From: Echinarachnius parma
Taxonomy: Eukaryota; Echinodermata; Echinoidea; Clypeasteroida; Echinarachniidae
Assembly: GCA_037951105.1 (NCBI GenBank)
Contig: JBAMJV010008915.1
Span: 239,439-303,438 of the forward strand
DNA length: 64,000 bases
Direction: 5' to 3'
The notes beneath the pieces were generated by a model. That model saw only the letters and a program-made list of their open reading frames with translations, did not search any database and was not told where the DNA came from. A program made the position numbers and the translations under genes. Every line of letters begins with the position of its first letter. The first letter of the stretch is position 1. Positions 1-13,844 of this stretch are shown here, piece by piece.

Positions 1-455
1 TTTTAAATTTCAATTTACAATGTAAACGAGCAACCTTACTCCATTTGAAAATTTATTTTGCTCGAGCGCCGTGGGAGAAATTAAACCAGTCTTGGGGATA
101 CTGGGAAAAGAGATTGAATTATTTTACATACCGGGTATACTAATTTACATGATCCCCAGGTCTCGAAGAGGTGTCATTTGATAATGGGTCATAAAAATTC
201 AACGATCGGCCAGTTAACTCAATTCTTCACAGTTGCAGGCTGTACAAAGTGCATAGATATCAGGTCTGTTTGCAGCATATGCCCTACCAAACAGGGATTT
301 TCCCCCCAACGCGTGATTTATTTACTAAAAGACATCCCAAGACATGAGATTTCAGATTGCGCAAGTTATTAATTATTCCTTCTGCTGACCGCACTGCTGA
401 ACTGCGATAAAATATTTATACATTAAACTTGCAGACATGTAGTGGTATTTAGAAG

Positions 456-477
456 CCCCCCCCCCCCCCCCCCCCCC
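456..477 (+). repeat. Poly-C run of 22 bases
   Basis: Uninterrupted C run. It is the first of about 20 long homopolymeric G or C runs in the window. Confidence 0.95.
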
Positions 478-486
478 ATGATAATT

Positions 487-890
487 GGTGATGCATAATC
501 GGATGCATGAATTATGTGAATTTGCTACCTAAAAAACTCATGTCCTACATTCATGTAGTAAACTCTGACCTACATCCTATGCCTTATCTGTCAATATGTA
601 CTCAGGGTCAGAGCCTTCAGCCAGGCAAAACAAAAATAACACAACCACCAACAATGGCAGGGTCCAGAGACAGACAAAAATCATATAAATATGCAACTTC
701 AGTTGATGTTTTTCGATTTTTGAAGTGGATCTTAAAACATGATGCATGAATGATATGTCCTACAATAATGTAGTAAACTCTGACCGACAAAAATCGCAAG
801 TCGTTATCTGTCAACATGTACTCGGAGCCTTTCGGCCAGGCAAAACACAAACAACACATCCACCAACAATGGCAGGGTCCAGAGACAATC
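487..890 (+). repeat. Direct duplication of about 130 bp
   Basis: The block near 545-675 (CATGTAGTAAACTCTGACC, then AGCCAGGCAAAACA and CAACAATGGCAGGGTCCAGA) recurs near 757-887 with scattered changes. Overlapping open frames here are by-products and have no coding look. Confidence 0.8.
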
Positions 891-2689
891 ACAACAACCC
901 ATGGACTTGATGTCCCTCTCTTACCATGCTATGAGATATCCCTGACCTTTTCACTCCAGCTGTACAGTACACATGGGCGCACTCTATATTCTAGCCAATG
1001 GCTCCACCCTTGACCAGTGAATGACTGACTACCATCCCCTTTCCATACCAAAAGTCAAAACATGTTTTAAACGGTCAAGAAACGGTCTGTTCATCAATGT
1101 GAAAGCGATTTTCAGTATGATCAACTACATTTTAAAAGAAATGATGCAGGACTGGACCAGATGTGAAATGTTTTGGGAGTTCAAACCAGTCTGAAAGGAC
1201 TTAGTCCAACATTACCCACAACACTTCTGATACTGCTCAAATTTTCAAACCATGATATGAAAAGGGTCAGGCTGCAGTACTGTATCATTGGCTGAACTTC
1301 AAGGTGTGGTATGGTTTGTGAAATAACTTTGTCTTTTTCCCCCCTCTCTATTAACATTTTCACTAGCATGTTGTGAACTCTGTGACATTTTCTTGGCATT
1401 TTGACTGTTTCTTTTTCTCAGCTGAAGTAAAATAACTACTAGTACTTGTATCGGTATGAAGCTCAGGTAACATGTGCGTGCTTGCACACGAGAATTTCAA
1501 GAACCCCTATCCATTTTCCATGTGTTTTCATGAGTGATGCGACAATTACTCGACTGGCGACAATCGCTCTAAGGGTTGTTCATTATCATCATTCTTGTAA
1601 AAGTTAGGGTATAAGAAAAAGTTAAGTGTGGAGACTTGGACTGAGTGTATGGCTAGGTTTAGGTTTAGAATTATAGTTACGATTAGAGTTAGTTAACAAT
1701 GTAGGGTTAAGGAAGGGTTAAACAGGATCTGATGCTAGTTTATGACGTATTGATAGCCTTGCAAAATTCATGGAACTTGTTTCATGTTATTGTCAATAAC
1801 ATCATAAAAGTCAAATATGATGATTCTACTTTATTCAAATAGCAAAGAAAGATATATATCAAACATAATATTTGAAAGCATATTGCGAGCCTTGAAGTGT
1901 CTTAACAGATCATAAAGCATCCAAAAGTGTATCATCAAGAAAACAAATGATGACATATATTTCACTTCCACAACAATTTGGCCGATGTACATTGAAAAGC
2001 AATCTTGCAGTCTCTTTTTGATGGGATTTGAGCGCTGCTTATGCGCTACAGACCTTGAAAATCTATTGCAAATGTCCAGGCTAGGTGACTAGGCCCCTAG
2101 TACATGGACTTCTACTTGTCAACTTCAAGGATGAATTAGCTTCAGCTCAAGACATTTTTAGATTTTTTTTCACAGAAGCTAAGACTTGAAGGAGGTTGTG
2201 CCATTTGGTTCCAAGAAAAAGAATACATCGGAAAATATTTCTTTCAGATATAGTTTCAATAACCACAAATAATCCTGTATTGAGAAACTAACACTATAAA
2301 TTATAAACTTCTGATACCATATGCTGTTAATGTATATATCCTGAAGGGAAGCTCATTTGTGATATTTAAGTCTTGCACTAAGACTAAATTTTGGCATCAC
2401 CTAAAAATAACCCTCGTTGCCCCATTGGGTTGACATGGACAGTGCATTGCCCCTTGTGTACAAATGACTGTGACCCAAGCTGGGGCCATACCATGTGTAG
2501 AGAGAGAAAAGAGATCTATATCAAAGAAATATACTAATAGGTCAATACAAAACGGGACTAAAGTCTGTTCGAACCCCGCGGTTTATATCACAAATCCGGA
2601 ATTCCGAGGAGAAAAAAGGAGGCCCACAAAGTCTGTTTTGACTGTGTCTGTGGTTTTAATCGCAAATACAGAACTTTTAACAAAATGAT

Positions 2690-3460
2690 CGCATTGTTAA
2701 TCATTACGAAAACAGAAAATAGGCTGAAAAGTTTGCTTTGAAAGTGTAATAGCATATTCAGAACTTTAAAATTGATCGCATTGTTGATCCTAATGGCATA
2801 TTAATGGTGTTTTCCCCTTGCACAATCAAACGGTTAATTGTTATTAGAACAGTAGAAAACAGATGTGCATATCAATATGTGTGTAAATAAACAAATAGGT
2901 TTAACCAGTAAACCACAAATAATTTTTTGTAAACGATTAAATTATTAATGACGTTTTAGCTCGCACATTGAGTGAAATCAAAAGTAGTACAGTAGCAAAG
3001 AAAACAGATGTGTCAATCGATGTGTGTATACTGAATGAACTTCAGAATAAACAACTACATGTATGATGTATGTTAACCACTAAACCACAGATAATCATTA
3101 CAAAAATAAATAATGTTTTTAAAAATTATTAATGATATTTTCCCGTGCATAATTGAACGGGTAATTGATATTATGCTGGAGTGAAATCAAAAGTAGCACA
3201 GTAGCTGTCTCTCAATGTGTGTGTGTGTGTACATACTGAATGAACTTCAGAATAAACAAACTAGGTTAACTAGTAACCACAGTAACATTAACAAATAAAT
3301 AACGTTTTCAATCAAATGGTTAATTGATATTTTCTGGAGTGAAATCAAAAGTAAATAGTAGCAAACAGATGTGTCTCACAATGTTGGTTCATGCACTCTA
3401 TGAACTTCAGAATAAACATATAGGTTAACCAGTAAACCACATATAATCATTACAAAGTAA
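2690..3460 (+). repeat. Degenerate tandem repeat, about 4 copies
   Basis: The phrases TGAACTTCAGAATAAACA, TGGAGTGAAATCAAAAGTA, AACCACAGATAATCATTAC and a TTAATGATATTTTCCC-like stretch recur in the same order about every 160-200 bp. Copies differ by many substitutions and small indels, so the array is old. Confidence 0.75.
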
Positions 3461-3745
3461 GAAGGAAAAAGATAATCATAAAAAGAAAGAAAAAGAAAAA
3501 AAAATAGCCAGATGTCAAAACATGTTTTTAACATTCTAACTCAATTACGTTGTTTTCATTCCTTTGTGGGGAAAAGGGTCTCTCACCTTTGTTTTATACT
3601 TATAGAGCAGTTTTCTTGAATTTCAAATTAGAGTAGTTGATCTTCACAGAATAAATTACTGGAAAATGAATGCCTCTTTTTCTCATAAATGCAGGTCATA
3701 CACAATGATGATTTGTTTGTGTGGTAATATCCGGAATAGCATGAT

Positions 3746-4159
3746 TTAAAGGGTACCACCAGCCAAATCTAATATTCTTATTATAGAAAGGTAACATATT
3801 TAGTATTCCATTCCATCAACAAGTTCACAAAAATAGGTTTTCAGAAAAAAATATATAATTGGAAAACGCATCACCATTCTAAAGCATGCGTTCATGCGGT
3901 CTGAATTAGGTAGACTACTGCGTGTGCAGCAAGCGAATCGCCCGGGATTACATTGCCTACAAACGTACGCGTGAATAGCATTGGCGCACTCGCAAACCAG
4001 GAACCAGGAAATAGTAGTGGTTCCGTAAGTGGTGGAAATTAATTGGTTTGTTTATGAATTACACAACCCTTTGCAAAATGTTGGGTATCTATTTGATATC
4101 ACAAAACGGTACCAAAACATATAATAATGTGTTGTCCTTTGCCTGGTGGTCCCCTTTAA
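3746..4159 (+). mobile_element. TTAA-ended miniature inverted-repeat element
   Basis: The left end reads TTAAAGGGTACCACCAGC and the right end, reverse-complemented, reads TTAAAGGGGACCACCAGG. The element is 414 bp with no coding capacity. TTAA at both ends is the target site used by piggyBac-type transposons, so this is probably a non-autonomous relative. A second, truncated copy in the opposite orientation lies at 63732-64000. Confidence 0.8.
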
Positions 4160-5639
4160 GTTAATACACATGCATAATAAGTTACATGTAAATGGATGGA
4201 CCCAAGGGTATTGCATGTACAATATTGGCATAAACAAGTTTAGCCAGAAGTTTGATATCAAAACATGTTTTCTAACACTTATAGTTATTTTTCTCTTGGG
4301 AGGGTTATGAATGTCAGCTATGAAGGGAATTCTCTTTAAGTGCATCTTCTTTTAAAATAAATAATGTTTTTTTTTTATTTCATGGAATAATATGTGTTTG
4401 TACATAAATAACATGTCTTTCTTAACTTACAAATCACCCCATGGATACCTTAGCGGCTCACTCCATTCCCATGTATATACATGTATCTCATGCATTTATA
4501 TTTTATGTCGTGTATTATTAATTATTTTTGTATTAGTTTGTATGTATACATTTCAATTATTTCTTACTATATGATTTTTGTATATTTTTATGTGTTGGAG
4601 ATGAAAAATATATACTTGAAGCTTGATATGCTTTTTGCTTTTTTTTTGTGATGCCCTTTTTTTCCCCGATACAAATGAAGGAATGACGGAATGACATGAT
4701 AAAGTTTCTGTAATCTGATACACATTAGACATTACGGTCTGGCTTATGGTACCGAAGTACATGTATATACCTTTTATTCACTGATATCAGTACAATAATT
4801 CTGATAGTGACAAGGTGTATCAGGTTACTTTTTACGTCACTCTGAGCTGCAATATTCTTTTTCTCCGGCGTCAACAATGTACATGTTTGTATGAATTTAA
4901 TGCCACAAAATATTAACATAAAATCAATGTAATATAATCCTAATATAAAATGTGTACAAAATTACATTGCACATACACTTGATGAGAGTCAAATAGAATG
5001 TATACAATGCATACAATACAACTATACATGAACTGATCATGAACTGCATCTGTGTGTTTGTGTTTGGGTTATTTCTGTAAATTGATGTAAAACTACAATT
5101 TAGTAATATAGATATCTGTGAAACACAACTTTCAGTTTTAATTCAAAGTCTCATGGAGAAAAGTAAAATTTTCAGAAATAAAAATGTCATTCTTAGTTTT
5201 GAATAAATGTATTCAGACAACAAATCTTGCACAAGATGGCAGTTTTAGCAAAGTTGGGCCTACATGTAGCCAGGTAATGATGATTTCATTTTGATGATTG
5301 CAGAAAAATTAAGTATTATTAGTTTATCACAAACCTAAGGCTAACTGGCTATTGACAAAAAACGCTAGCGAAAGAGGTGGCAATTTTAGTCTAGTTTAGC
5401 CTGATCATAGATAGCCAAGACAAGTAAGTCCAAGGATCAGCCATTAAGTGACTGACTGCTACTGCTAGAATGCATGAGGGGCTATTTTAGGGCAGTCGTA
5501 TCAATTGATGAGCCATTGTCTATCACAATCAATTAGCGGGACAATCCCCGCGTGGGAGAGCAACCGATCGGGGCCTGCCACTGGCGTGACAGATTCAGGA
5601 TTTCTGGCTCACTTTAATCAAATTTCTGGCTAGCTCGCA

Positions 5640-6328
5640 CCACAGTGAAAAGGATATACGGGAGCTCAGGCCAATTTAGCCCCCGAAATGCCAAAAGGAG
5701 CCCCTGAAAGTCATAAGAGAGCCCCCGTTAATTTGTATAGAGTTCAATGCAAAACAAATTGTAGGGTGTTATTTTCATGCTGCAGGTGAGCTTGTAAAGT
5801 AGCCCCTCCCACCCTCCCACCCTCCCCCCTACCAATGCAGGAATTAATTTTTTATTTTAGGGAGCTGCTTTTCCAATCTGATGGATATCCAGAATTTTTT
5901 AGATAATTGTATGGGCTAACTACTGATTTCAGGGGGCTATTTTGAAAATTAGGGGGCAAAATTGCCCTAAGCCCCCTTATATTTCCTACCCTGCCCCCCT
6001 ACCCCCCCCCCCCAAAAAAAAAAGAAGAATAATTTGGGTTGTCCCTGTTGGAACGTGCCATGGGTTTGTACAGTTGTGCCTCTCCTATCCTAAATCAATA
6101 TTGACTGCCTCAACAAATGGGGACACATTTAACACTGTAGCATACATTACTGGGCAAATGGGGGAATTGTAACGTGTCGTAGTTAACATTACGGCAGTTT
6201 TTTGTCGCACAGGGAGAAACTCGGTCACGGTATGGTATGAGAGGGGCTGATCAATTGTCAGATCGTGTGTATGCCCAAAGATGCAATGACGTACATGGAG
6301 CCAAGGATAGGGGGGTAGAACCAAATGG

Positions 6329-6359
<31 letters not shown>

Positions 6360-6470
6360 AGAAATACTTGCCTCTCTGTGAATGAGAATAAGTTATTCTG
6401 TTTCAGGATCTCTTGATTTGGCAATTCTTGACATTTCCAGGGTGACAGAGCTCTGCCCACCCAACACCAT

Positions 6471-6502
<32 letters not shown>

Positions 6503-7310
6503 GGGGCTGTCAACCCAATGCCTACGGGGACTGGTGGGACCTCTATGGGAATTGCAAAATTTAGTAGGGAACATGCTGATCTGGTTACTATATCAACATT
6601 TAACAAACACTAAATGATTTGTTTTTCAATAATTTAAAAATTTCATGTTCACTGCACTTCTAAGTTAGAATCAGTTTCATTTCGTTGTCTCTTTTGTTCA
6701 CTAGTCAATGTTTCCAACTTCGTACTTTCAGTGGATAGAAGGAAACAGAACGAAGGAAGGGGCTGGGAAGGGGAGTAGGGTACAACTACAAGGAAATATG
6801 CACTTGACTAGCTTCCTTGTAGCGTCATCTTGTATTTAGCTTGTTTCTGCTGGTGCCATTGTTGTGTGTGGTGATGACCTTATGCCATGGCACACGCACG
6901 ACCTAAAGTTGACCCTAGCTTGGACCAGTTTACAACCATGTCCATGGGCGATAATGGGAAACCCCATGGACCGTGCCCAAAATACTTGAGTTAGGAGAGA
7001 GAACAATAACAATGTGAATATATGCATACTGTTTGAGCAATGTTAGAATAAATTTTTAAATAATTTTTTTACAATTCTCGTTCAATTTTACAGCATAATA
7101 TGAACCAATATAGGCCAGATAGCTGCACTAGGGATATGTGTACTGAATTGGGGGACAGTAAAACAATATAAATGGGACGTTAGGACAATCTAGCCCCCAA
7201 AATGCCCCCAAGTCAGCCCCTGTAATTTGACATGGAGTTTGATGTAAAAATGATTCTCAGTGAGTTTAAAATTTGATGTAGGCAAGCTGAAAAGTAGCCC
7301 CTCTGAAAAT
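5640..7310 (+). repeat. Dispersed repeat rich in AGCCCC words, two blocks
   Basis: A block at about 5650-5840 and another at about 7170-7310 share the order TTTAGCCCCC, AAATGCC, TTTG(T/A)ATGGAGTT-like and AAAGTAGCCCCTC. Related GGGGGCTAC words recur at 9180-9400. I see no coding content, so this is probably a dispersed repeat family with C-rich ends. Confidence 0.55.
6332..6501 (+). repeat. Poly-C (28) and poly-G (31) pair
   Basis: A C run at 6332-6359 is followed 111 bp later by a G run at 6471-6501. The two can pair as arms of a hairpin, and the G strand of each can form quadruplexes. Proline and glycine open frames across them are artefacts. Confidence 0.95.
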
Positions 7311-7650
7311 AATTGTTTACCCTGATTGGGTACAGAAGGTACATGTAAATGGAATTGGGGTGGGGATGGGGGGATGGGAGGGGGGGGGGGGGGGGGAAGA
7401 GAGGAAGGGGGAGAATGGAGATTAAAAAGAGTGGGGATGGGGTAGAGAGGGAGGTATGTACAGGAGCATAAGCACTTAGACTACATATAGCTTCTATGTT
7501 ACTGTTAGCTCGTTTATTGAAGGCGCCATTGTTGTGACTAGTGACCTTTGTGCCATGGCACACGCATGACCCTTAAGTTGGACCCTCGTATGGACAAGCT
7601 TACACCTTTGGCGATGACGGAAACCCCATGAATAGTGCCAAAAAATACAG
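6775..7650 (+). repeat. Direct duplication of about 210 bp
   Basis: 6780-6985 and 7440-7645 share the order GCCATTGTTGTG, TGCCATGGCACACGCA, AAGTTGACCCT, CCATGGGCGAT-like and AACCCCATG. The copies are diverged and separated by a poly-G stretch (7380-7396). Confidence 0.75.
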
Positions 7651-8524
7651 GAGGGTACAGGAGTCAATTGAGTTTGGATACCTTTCAGGTTTTTTATTTG
7701 GGTATTTATTTAATTTCTTTGAAAACATAATCCTGAAATGAATTGCACATTAGTAACATCATAGACATTGGCTGATACAGTGGCACGCACTTGCATTTCT
7801 TTATTGATTTAAGGGTTTTCCCCTAATACTAATATTTTTGCATTGTTTTTTATCGAATTATTGGGGGACACATGCCCTGTGTATCTATATCAAATAGGCT
7901 TGATTTATCAGAGAGAGAGAGAGAGAGAGAGATACCATTTAATATTTGCCATGTCATTAATATATACATGCATACAAGTGCAACACAATAAAAATGTTAA
8001 TACTGTAAGCGTAATCCCTACATCACAAATTTATCTGTTGGGTTTGCAGTAAAAACGGGACACGATTTCTTTGTTCGGTTCAACTTTGGAGTCTGCACAC
8101 CACAAAGTGACCTACAATACAGCAAGTTCGATCTAGTCTGTCTACCTCTTGTCCTATTTCATCATAATTTGTATCTTGTAATGTCCTTCTATCTGTTTCT
8201 ATTCTCCATTGAGACAGGTTTGACAAGTTGACATGATTAATTTGTAAAACAATATGTCATGATGATAAGCTTTGATCTAAATTTTCAACTTTTACATTGA
8301 TTTCAAATCATGCAAGTTTCTCTCTGTTGTGTACTGATATCCTTACTTTTTACAATGTACAACTGTTGGATTGTTATGAACAGGTACATAGTACATTAAA
8401 TATAATGCCAGGATTTTACATGTCTATAAAATGATTCCCAATATGTTTGATCTGCCTGGCCAAATTGCTCCACAATGTGTTACAGCCAGGGGACAAAAAT
8501 ATACATTTGCACATTTTACTTGCA

Positions 8525-8760
8525 ATACTCATTTTCTTTATTTCTCCTTCATTATTTCCTTATCCCTTTTTCCTATTTCTTTCTTTTATCTTTTCTCTCT
8601 CTTTCTTGGATCCTTTCTCCTCCATTTATTTCCCATTTCTTTTTTGTTTCTTTCTCTCTCTCTTACTCAAGTCTTTCTTGCGTCTTTCTCTTCCATTTTG
8701 TTCTTTCGTTCTTTCAATATTTCTTCATTGTTCCTTTCTCTCTCTCTCTCGTTCTTGAGT
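8525..8760 (+). repeat. Pyrimidine-rich low-complexity tract
   Basis: About 235 bp of TTTC/TCTC-type sequence. The long Ser/Leu/Phe frames over it are products of composition and are not annotated as genes. Confidence 0.85.
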
Positions 8761-11006
8761 CTTTCATCACCCCCTTCTCTGCAGCTTTACACAAGGCTGG
8801 TTGTCGTCAGCATCTCGTCACATCATCCATCACTTAGCAACTGCTCATTCAAGTATAAAACTGCAGTTCAGGACTTCAGATGCCTTCTCATAATGTAGCT
8901 CTTTGGTATTTTGGTAAAAGAGACGGGGGAAGATAAAGAGAGGGGGGGGGGGGGTGAGAGAGAACAGAGCTCTACAAACTAGCTTGCTCGCTTGCCCAGG
9001 GCAAGTTAAAAACATGGAAGGGCAAGTAAAAAATGTATTGAAGTTGCCCAACTGGGCAAGCAATATATTTGTTCTATGTGGATCCCTGGAGATAGTGAGG
9101 AAGGAGGTAGCAAAAGAAGTAGGGGGCATATAGGAGGTGGAAGAGGTGAATAGAAGGGGGCAGCGAAAAAATTAATATTTTTATTTCGGGGGCTCCATTT
9201 TTCGGGGGCTACTTTTCCAACTTTCGGGGGCTACAAATTTCCGGGCTCTTTTTCGAATTTCAGGGGCTACTAATAAGCTATTATGCTGTAAGTGATAATT
9301 TTATAAGCATTTTATCACAATCCAAACAGAAAAATCCCACAAAAAATCCCGAAAATCAAAAAAAATAAATACAAATTTCGGGGGCGAATTCGCCCGCCGC
9401 CCCTGTGTATTTTTTTCGCTGGAAGGGGGAAATAGAAAGGGTACAACTACAAAGTGGAGACGGGGGAGAAAGGAAAACAGGAAATATTTGGGGTTACTTT
9501 TTAGGTGTGTCTGAATGAAAAAAAAACAAACTATGAAATTTGTTTTACGTTGAAATCTTTTTTTTACGATACACTACAGGGGCAGTTTTAAGATAATAAT
9601 TTAGGATGATAAATGAGTTATATTTGTTCAATAATCAACTTGCAGCGTTATCTACTTCTATGATTTGGGCTCCCAAATTTCATATCAACTAGCTAATATT
9701 GTTATTACCTAATTACTTCCTTTAATGACTCATAATTTTCCTTGGCCCAGTAGGGCCTATTTGGCAAAGTACATGTATGAGTAAGTGTCATGAAATCTGT
9801 GCACTGAATGTACTTATACATATTAAAGAGCTTACATGTAATTCCGAAAAGGCGCTAAATCCACATTTTTAACTTAGGGGGAAAAAAGCAGGTTTCTTTG
9901 TCCAACTTTGTACACATGCCTAGATGGGAATGTGAGAATGGAATGTTGAATGTTCCATATTTTAATTGTTATGGTGTCATTTGTCCTAAAATTTGGATTT
10001 CTAAATAGCTACATTAGCTTATTATTAATAAACTGATATGGAAAGTGGATTTAGGGCCTTTTGGAACTAAGATATATGGTGCACGCTTACTTCTGTGCCA
10101 ATTTGTAAGGAAGGAACTATTTCATGAACTTTGGAAATGGATACAGATAGTGAACTTTTGAATGCTAATATGAAAGGATAGATGTTATCAGTCCCAGCTC
10201 TATGAATATGATACGTATATCAGATTTAATATGGGAACTTTGTTTCAACTATGACTGGATAATGATCTCAGCTTTGTGAATCGTGGAAAGACGGGTTAAA
10301 AATAGTTTTGTTATTTTATACAAACTATCAAATGCATGATTCTTCTCCTTATAAAGTATTTACAATGTAGCTCTATCTATGACTTATCAGATTTTTCATG
10401 GGGACCTTTGTTTCAACTATGAATATCTTCCACAGACCGTTTAGTTATCTCAACTTGCGTTATATACCGAAAATTCAATAAATTATCTGAGTACAAACAA
10501 AGATCACTTTATTCATGAGGGAAACCATATCAATAAATCATTATGTCATTCACTTTACTCATCATTTACCCAGATGATTTTTTTAATATTCAAGAGTTAT
10601 ACAAATATCATTTTAGTATTATAGTTCGCATAATTATTATGATTGTTACAACAACACGTATCTTCATATCAGTTATATTTTTTCGATTTTGTTTACACTC
10701 TGTATGCTACATATTGTTTAATGTTTTTAATTGCAGTTATCAGGGTGTTTTGATATAGCAAAGGTGAGTATTAAAAGGTGTGAATAATTTGAGTATTTGA
10801 TTTAACAGAAATCAGAAAGCAAGAACTAAATTTGAATATATACAAAGATCACTTTACTCTTGAATGTAAACCATCTTCAGTATCAACCCCTCCCTCATTC
10901 CTGGTTCTGGATCAGACCCATTAGTCCCATTTAATCATTCACTCTACATGAGACCATGAGGCTAATTAGTGCCACAATAGTACAATGGCTATGTGAAGAG
11001 GGAGGT

Positions 11007-11057
11007 GGGGGGGGGGGGGGGGGGGGGGGCAAGGGGGGATATGCCCCCCCCCCCCCC
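11007..11057 (+). repeat. Poly-G (23) followed by poly-C (14)
   Basis: A G run at 11007-11029 and a C run at 11044-11057 are separated by only 14 bp, so they can form a compact G:C hairpin. Confidence 0.95.
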
Positions 11058-11912
11058 TAATAAGAACCTAATAATAATTCCCTCTCATAAAGATCTATAA
11101 ACAATTATATGAAATAAGGGGAAATTGGGGGTTTATATTAAAGAACTACTCTTTGACCCATAATGCATCGAAATAGCATTCTGGAATTTGAATTGCATTC
11201 GAAATCGGTCAACATTTACATGTATGTAAGCTTTTTTAGTACCATTTTCAGTTATCTTTTGGGTTCACTTTGGGGTCTTAAGCACCCTTTTACAGTCCTG
11301 ATTTTTTCTTTCACTGGATAACAAAATTGTTGGTTTGTTTTGCAACTGCTGCCCCATCCCCCTTGCCCCATCCCCCTATCCCCATCCTTCCACCCCCCCC
11401 CCCCCCCCATATGAATCGACCCTGGCTTCACCACTTTCGACTGCGAGATCGCCCTTCACGTATCATCATGATTAGTTTTTCATACATGAGTATCATTTCC
11501 GGTCATAGGAAGTACATATTGAAGAAATGTTCTACAAAATTACGAAGAGCAAATTATTTTGCCATCCTGACTAATTTTTGGAATTGAGAGTATGTTGACA
11601 CTGAGAACTGTGCATGCTTAAATGCATGGTTAGTGTGGTTCATGAATGATTGTTGTTTTCATTGCCATGGTTATTACTTTATCTTGGCAATTCATGAGCA
11701 CGTATTATGAATAATTATGCTCATACTTGTTTCCAATACAGTTGCAAACAGTTGAATATTTCATAATAGCTAAATAAAGTTATCAAGTTATAAATAAGGA
11801 AGGCTTATGTTATAAGGTATCAAATTCAAATGTTTCTTGAAGAAAAAAAATACACACTGCTATAAATATCCATCCAGGGTAGGCAAACATACCTAATAAT
11901 GTATATAATAAA

Positions 11913-12555
11913 AATCGAAGTCCACATTGTGAACGAACATAACCATTCAAAGTCCTCGAATTTATCAACTCAAACAGTTATGAACAAATAAATCAATTCT
12001 ATTCAAACACCCTGCCAATATGCTTGTTCATATGTTTAATATTGAGGCCTATATCCCGTAGAGTGCGGCCCAAGTCGCTGATACCGACATGAGTCAGGGG
12101 AATATAGATGGACAATTCAAAATCCACATGAACTTAATTTATATTGATGAACAAAACCATTCGAATTTGAAATATAAACATTTATGAACAAATAAAACAA
12201 AAAACCCTGCCAAGATGCTTGTTCATATATTATAAAAGTTATTGAGGCCTATTTGGCGTAGAATTTCATGTGGAGTACGGCCCAAAGTTCCTGATACTGG
12301 AATGAGTTAGGGAGACAATTCAAAGCCACAAAAACTAAAATCATATTGATGAACATAACCATTTGAAAAAATTCAAAATATAAGCATTTATATTTAAACA
12401 ACTAAAACCATTCCATTCAAACACCCTGCCAAGAGGCTTGTTCAGAATATAAAAGCTATTGAGGCCTAATTGGCATACAATATCCTGTGGAGTGCGGCCC
12501 AAGTCACCGATATTGAAAATGAAATGAGTCAGGGGGATATAGATAGACGATTCCA
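11913..12555 (+). repeat. Tandem array, three units of about 210 bp
   Basis: Each unit carries, in order, GAACATAACCATT, AACAAATAAA, ACACCCTGCCAA, GCTTGTTCATAT, TTGAGGCCTA, GTGCGGCCCAAGTC and ATGAGTCAGGGG followed by GATAGACAATTC-like sequence. Units begin near 11913, 12121 and 12321 and are clearly diverged. No coding frame runs through them. Confidence 0.85.
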
Positions 12556-12966
12556 TCAGACAGCTGCCTTACTCATTGCACCCATTACCGATACAGGTCC
12601 CTACTAAAAGGCCAGCTCAGAGTAATAATGGGCCGGAGAATATTACAGTACAGTCAGCGTACATGATGTGTAATGTGTATTTACAGAGACTGTTCACACC
12701 AACTATAAACCCATATGTACAGATACGGGTCCGTATTTAAAATGCCCGCTAATTTGTATACATGTGTAAAATCACACTAGCATGCATTTCAACTTCAAGA
12801 ATAAAGATCACCAGGGATGCACTACACTGCGGCTTGCCATTTTAAGTTTGCTAGATCTTGAAGAGAAGTCAAGATGAACATATCATTCATAATATTCATC
12901 TAACAGTCTGAACACAAATGTAGATGTAGTGCAGTTACCATGTTTGGCTGGTCATATGCCCATGTA

Positions 12967-13244
12967 CATAGCTGCCAACATTTGGAATTTTAAATTAGTA
13001 ACATTTAAGCAAAACTGAATATCATGTGCGCGAAGCACACATCACGAGCGCGAAGTCCCTTTAGCCGGGGTCCAGGGCTCGCTTTAGGGCTCTGGACCGT
13101 GAAGCGCGAAGTCCATTGCGGCCGGAGTCCATTGCGGCCGGCGTCCATGGGCCTATTTTTCATCGTTTTTGCACAATTACTAGGTATGATTTGGTCAGAT
13201 TTACGTTTAAACATTGTCTCTATACGTTTAAAAACGTGAAAACG

Positions 13245-13277
<33 letters not shown>

Positions 13278-13393
13278 ATTTTTTTTTTTTTTTTTTTCAA
13301 AATTCGTAATTATAGAAGGAGTATTCGTAATTTCGTAAAGAGGGTGGGAAATTCGTAACAATTACGAATTTTTCGTAACAGTTGGCAGCTATG
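12967..13393 (+). mobile_element. Inverted-repeat element with A/T-homopolymer core
   Basis: Thirteen-base perfect terminal inverted repeats, CATAGCTGCCAAC at 12967-12979 and GTTGGCAGCTATG at 13381-13393, enclose 427 bp. Inside are a GC-rich half with GCGCGAAG words and a poly-A run followed by poly-T. Sequence flanking each side is itself duplicated (about 12905-12965 and 13525-13590). Confidence 0.6.
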
Positions 13394-13844
13394 CATGTAT
13401 TATACAAATTTGTTGGTTGTTTACAAGTACATGTACAGGTCCCTTCATCACAATGAGGCCTTTCATCATATTTAATTTGAGTAATTTCATTATCATAATA
13501 TTCCACAAAACAATAAAAGTTACAGATGGTCTGAACACTTGAAATGTAGATGTAGTGTAGTTATCATATTTGGCTGGTCATAGGCCCATGTATAATAACA
13601 TTCGTTGGTTGTTTACAAGTATTACCCTCCCTTCAATTACAATGTAGGTTCCCTACTTAAACCCAAGATGAGTCAAGATGACTTGGGCGAGAGGGGGAAA
13701 TGATCTGTTGTGTGACTTGTGGGGAAATGAAATTTGTCCTCAAACTCGAGAAGGGTTGTCCACATGATTCAATCCAGAGACTGCAGGGAGGCACTATGGA
13801 AGGCAATTTAGATCAATATTATTGAATCCTATCTGTAATCAGGG

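Noticed and set aside
1640-1740. Telomere-like TTAGGG/TTAGGT words; similar words at 18130-18240
   Set aside because: Irregular and isolated, with no perfect tandem run; probably low-complexity sequence.
8431-8898. 155-residue Ser/Leu/Phe-rich frame resembling a membrane protein
   Set aside because: It is a translation of a pyrimidine-rich low-complexity tract and has no conserved motif.
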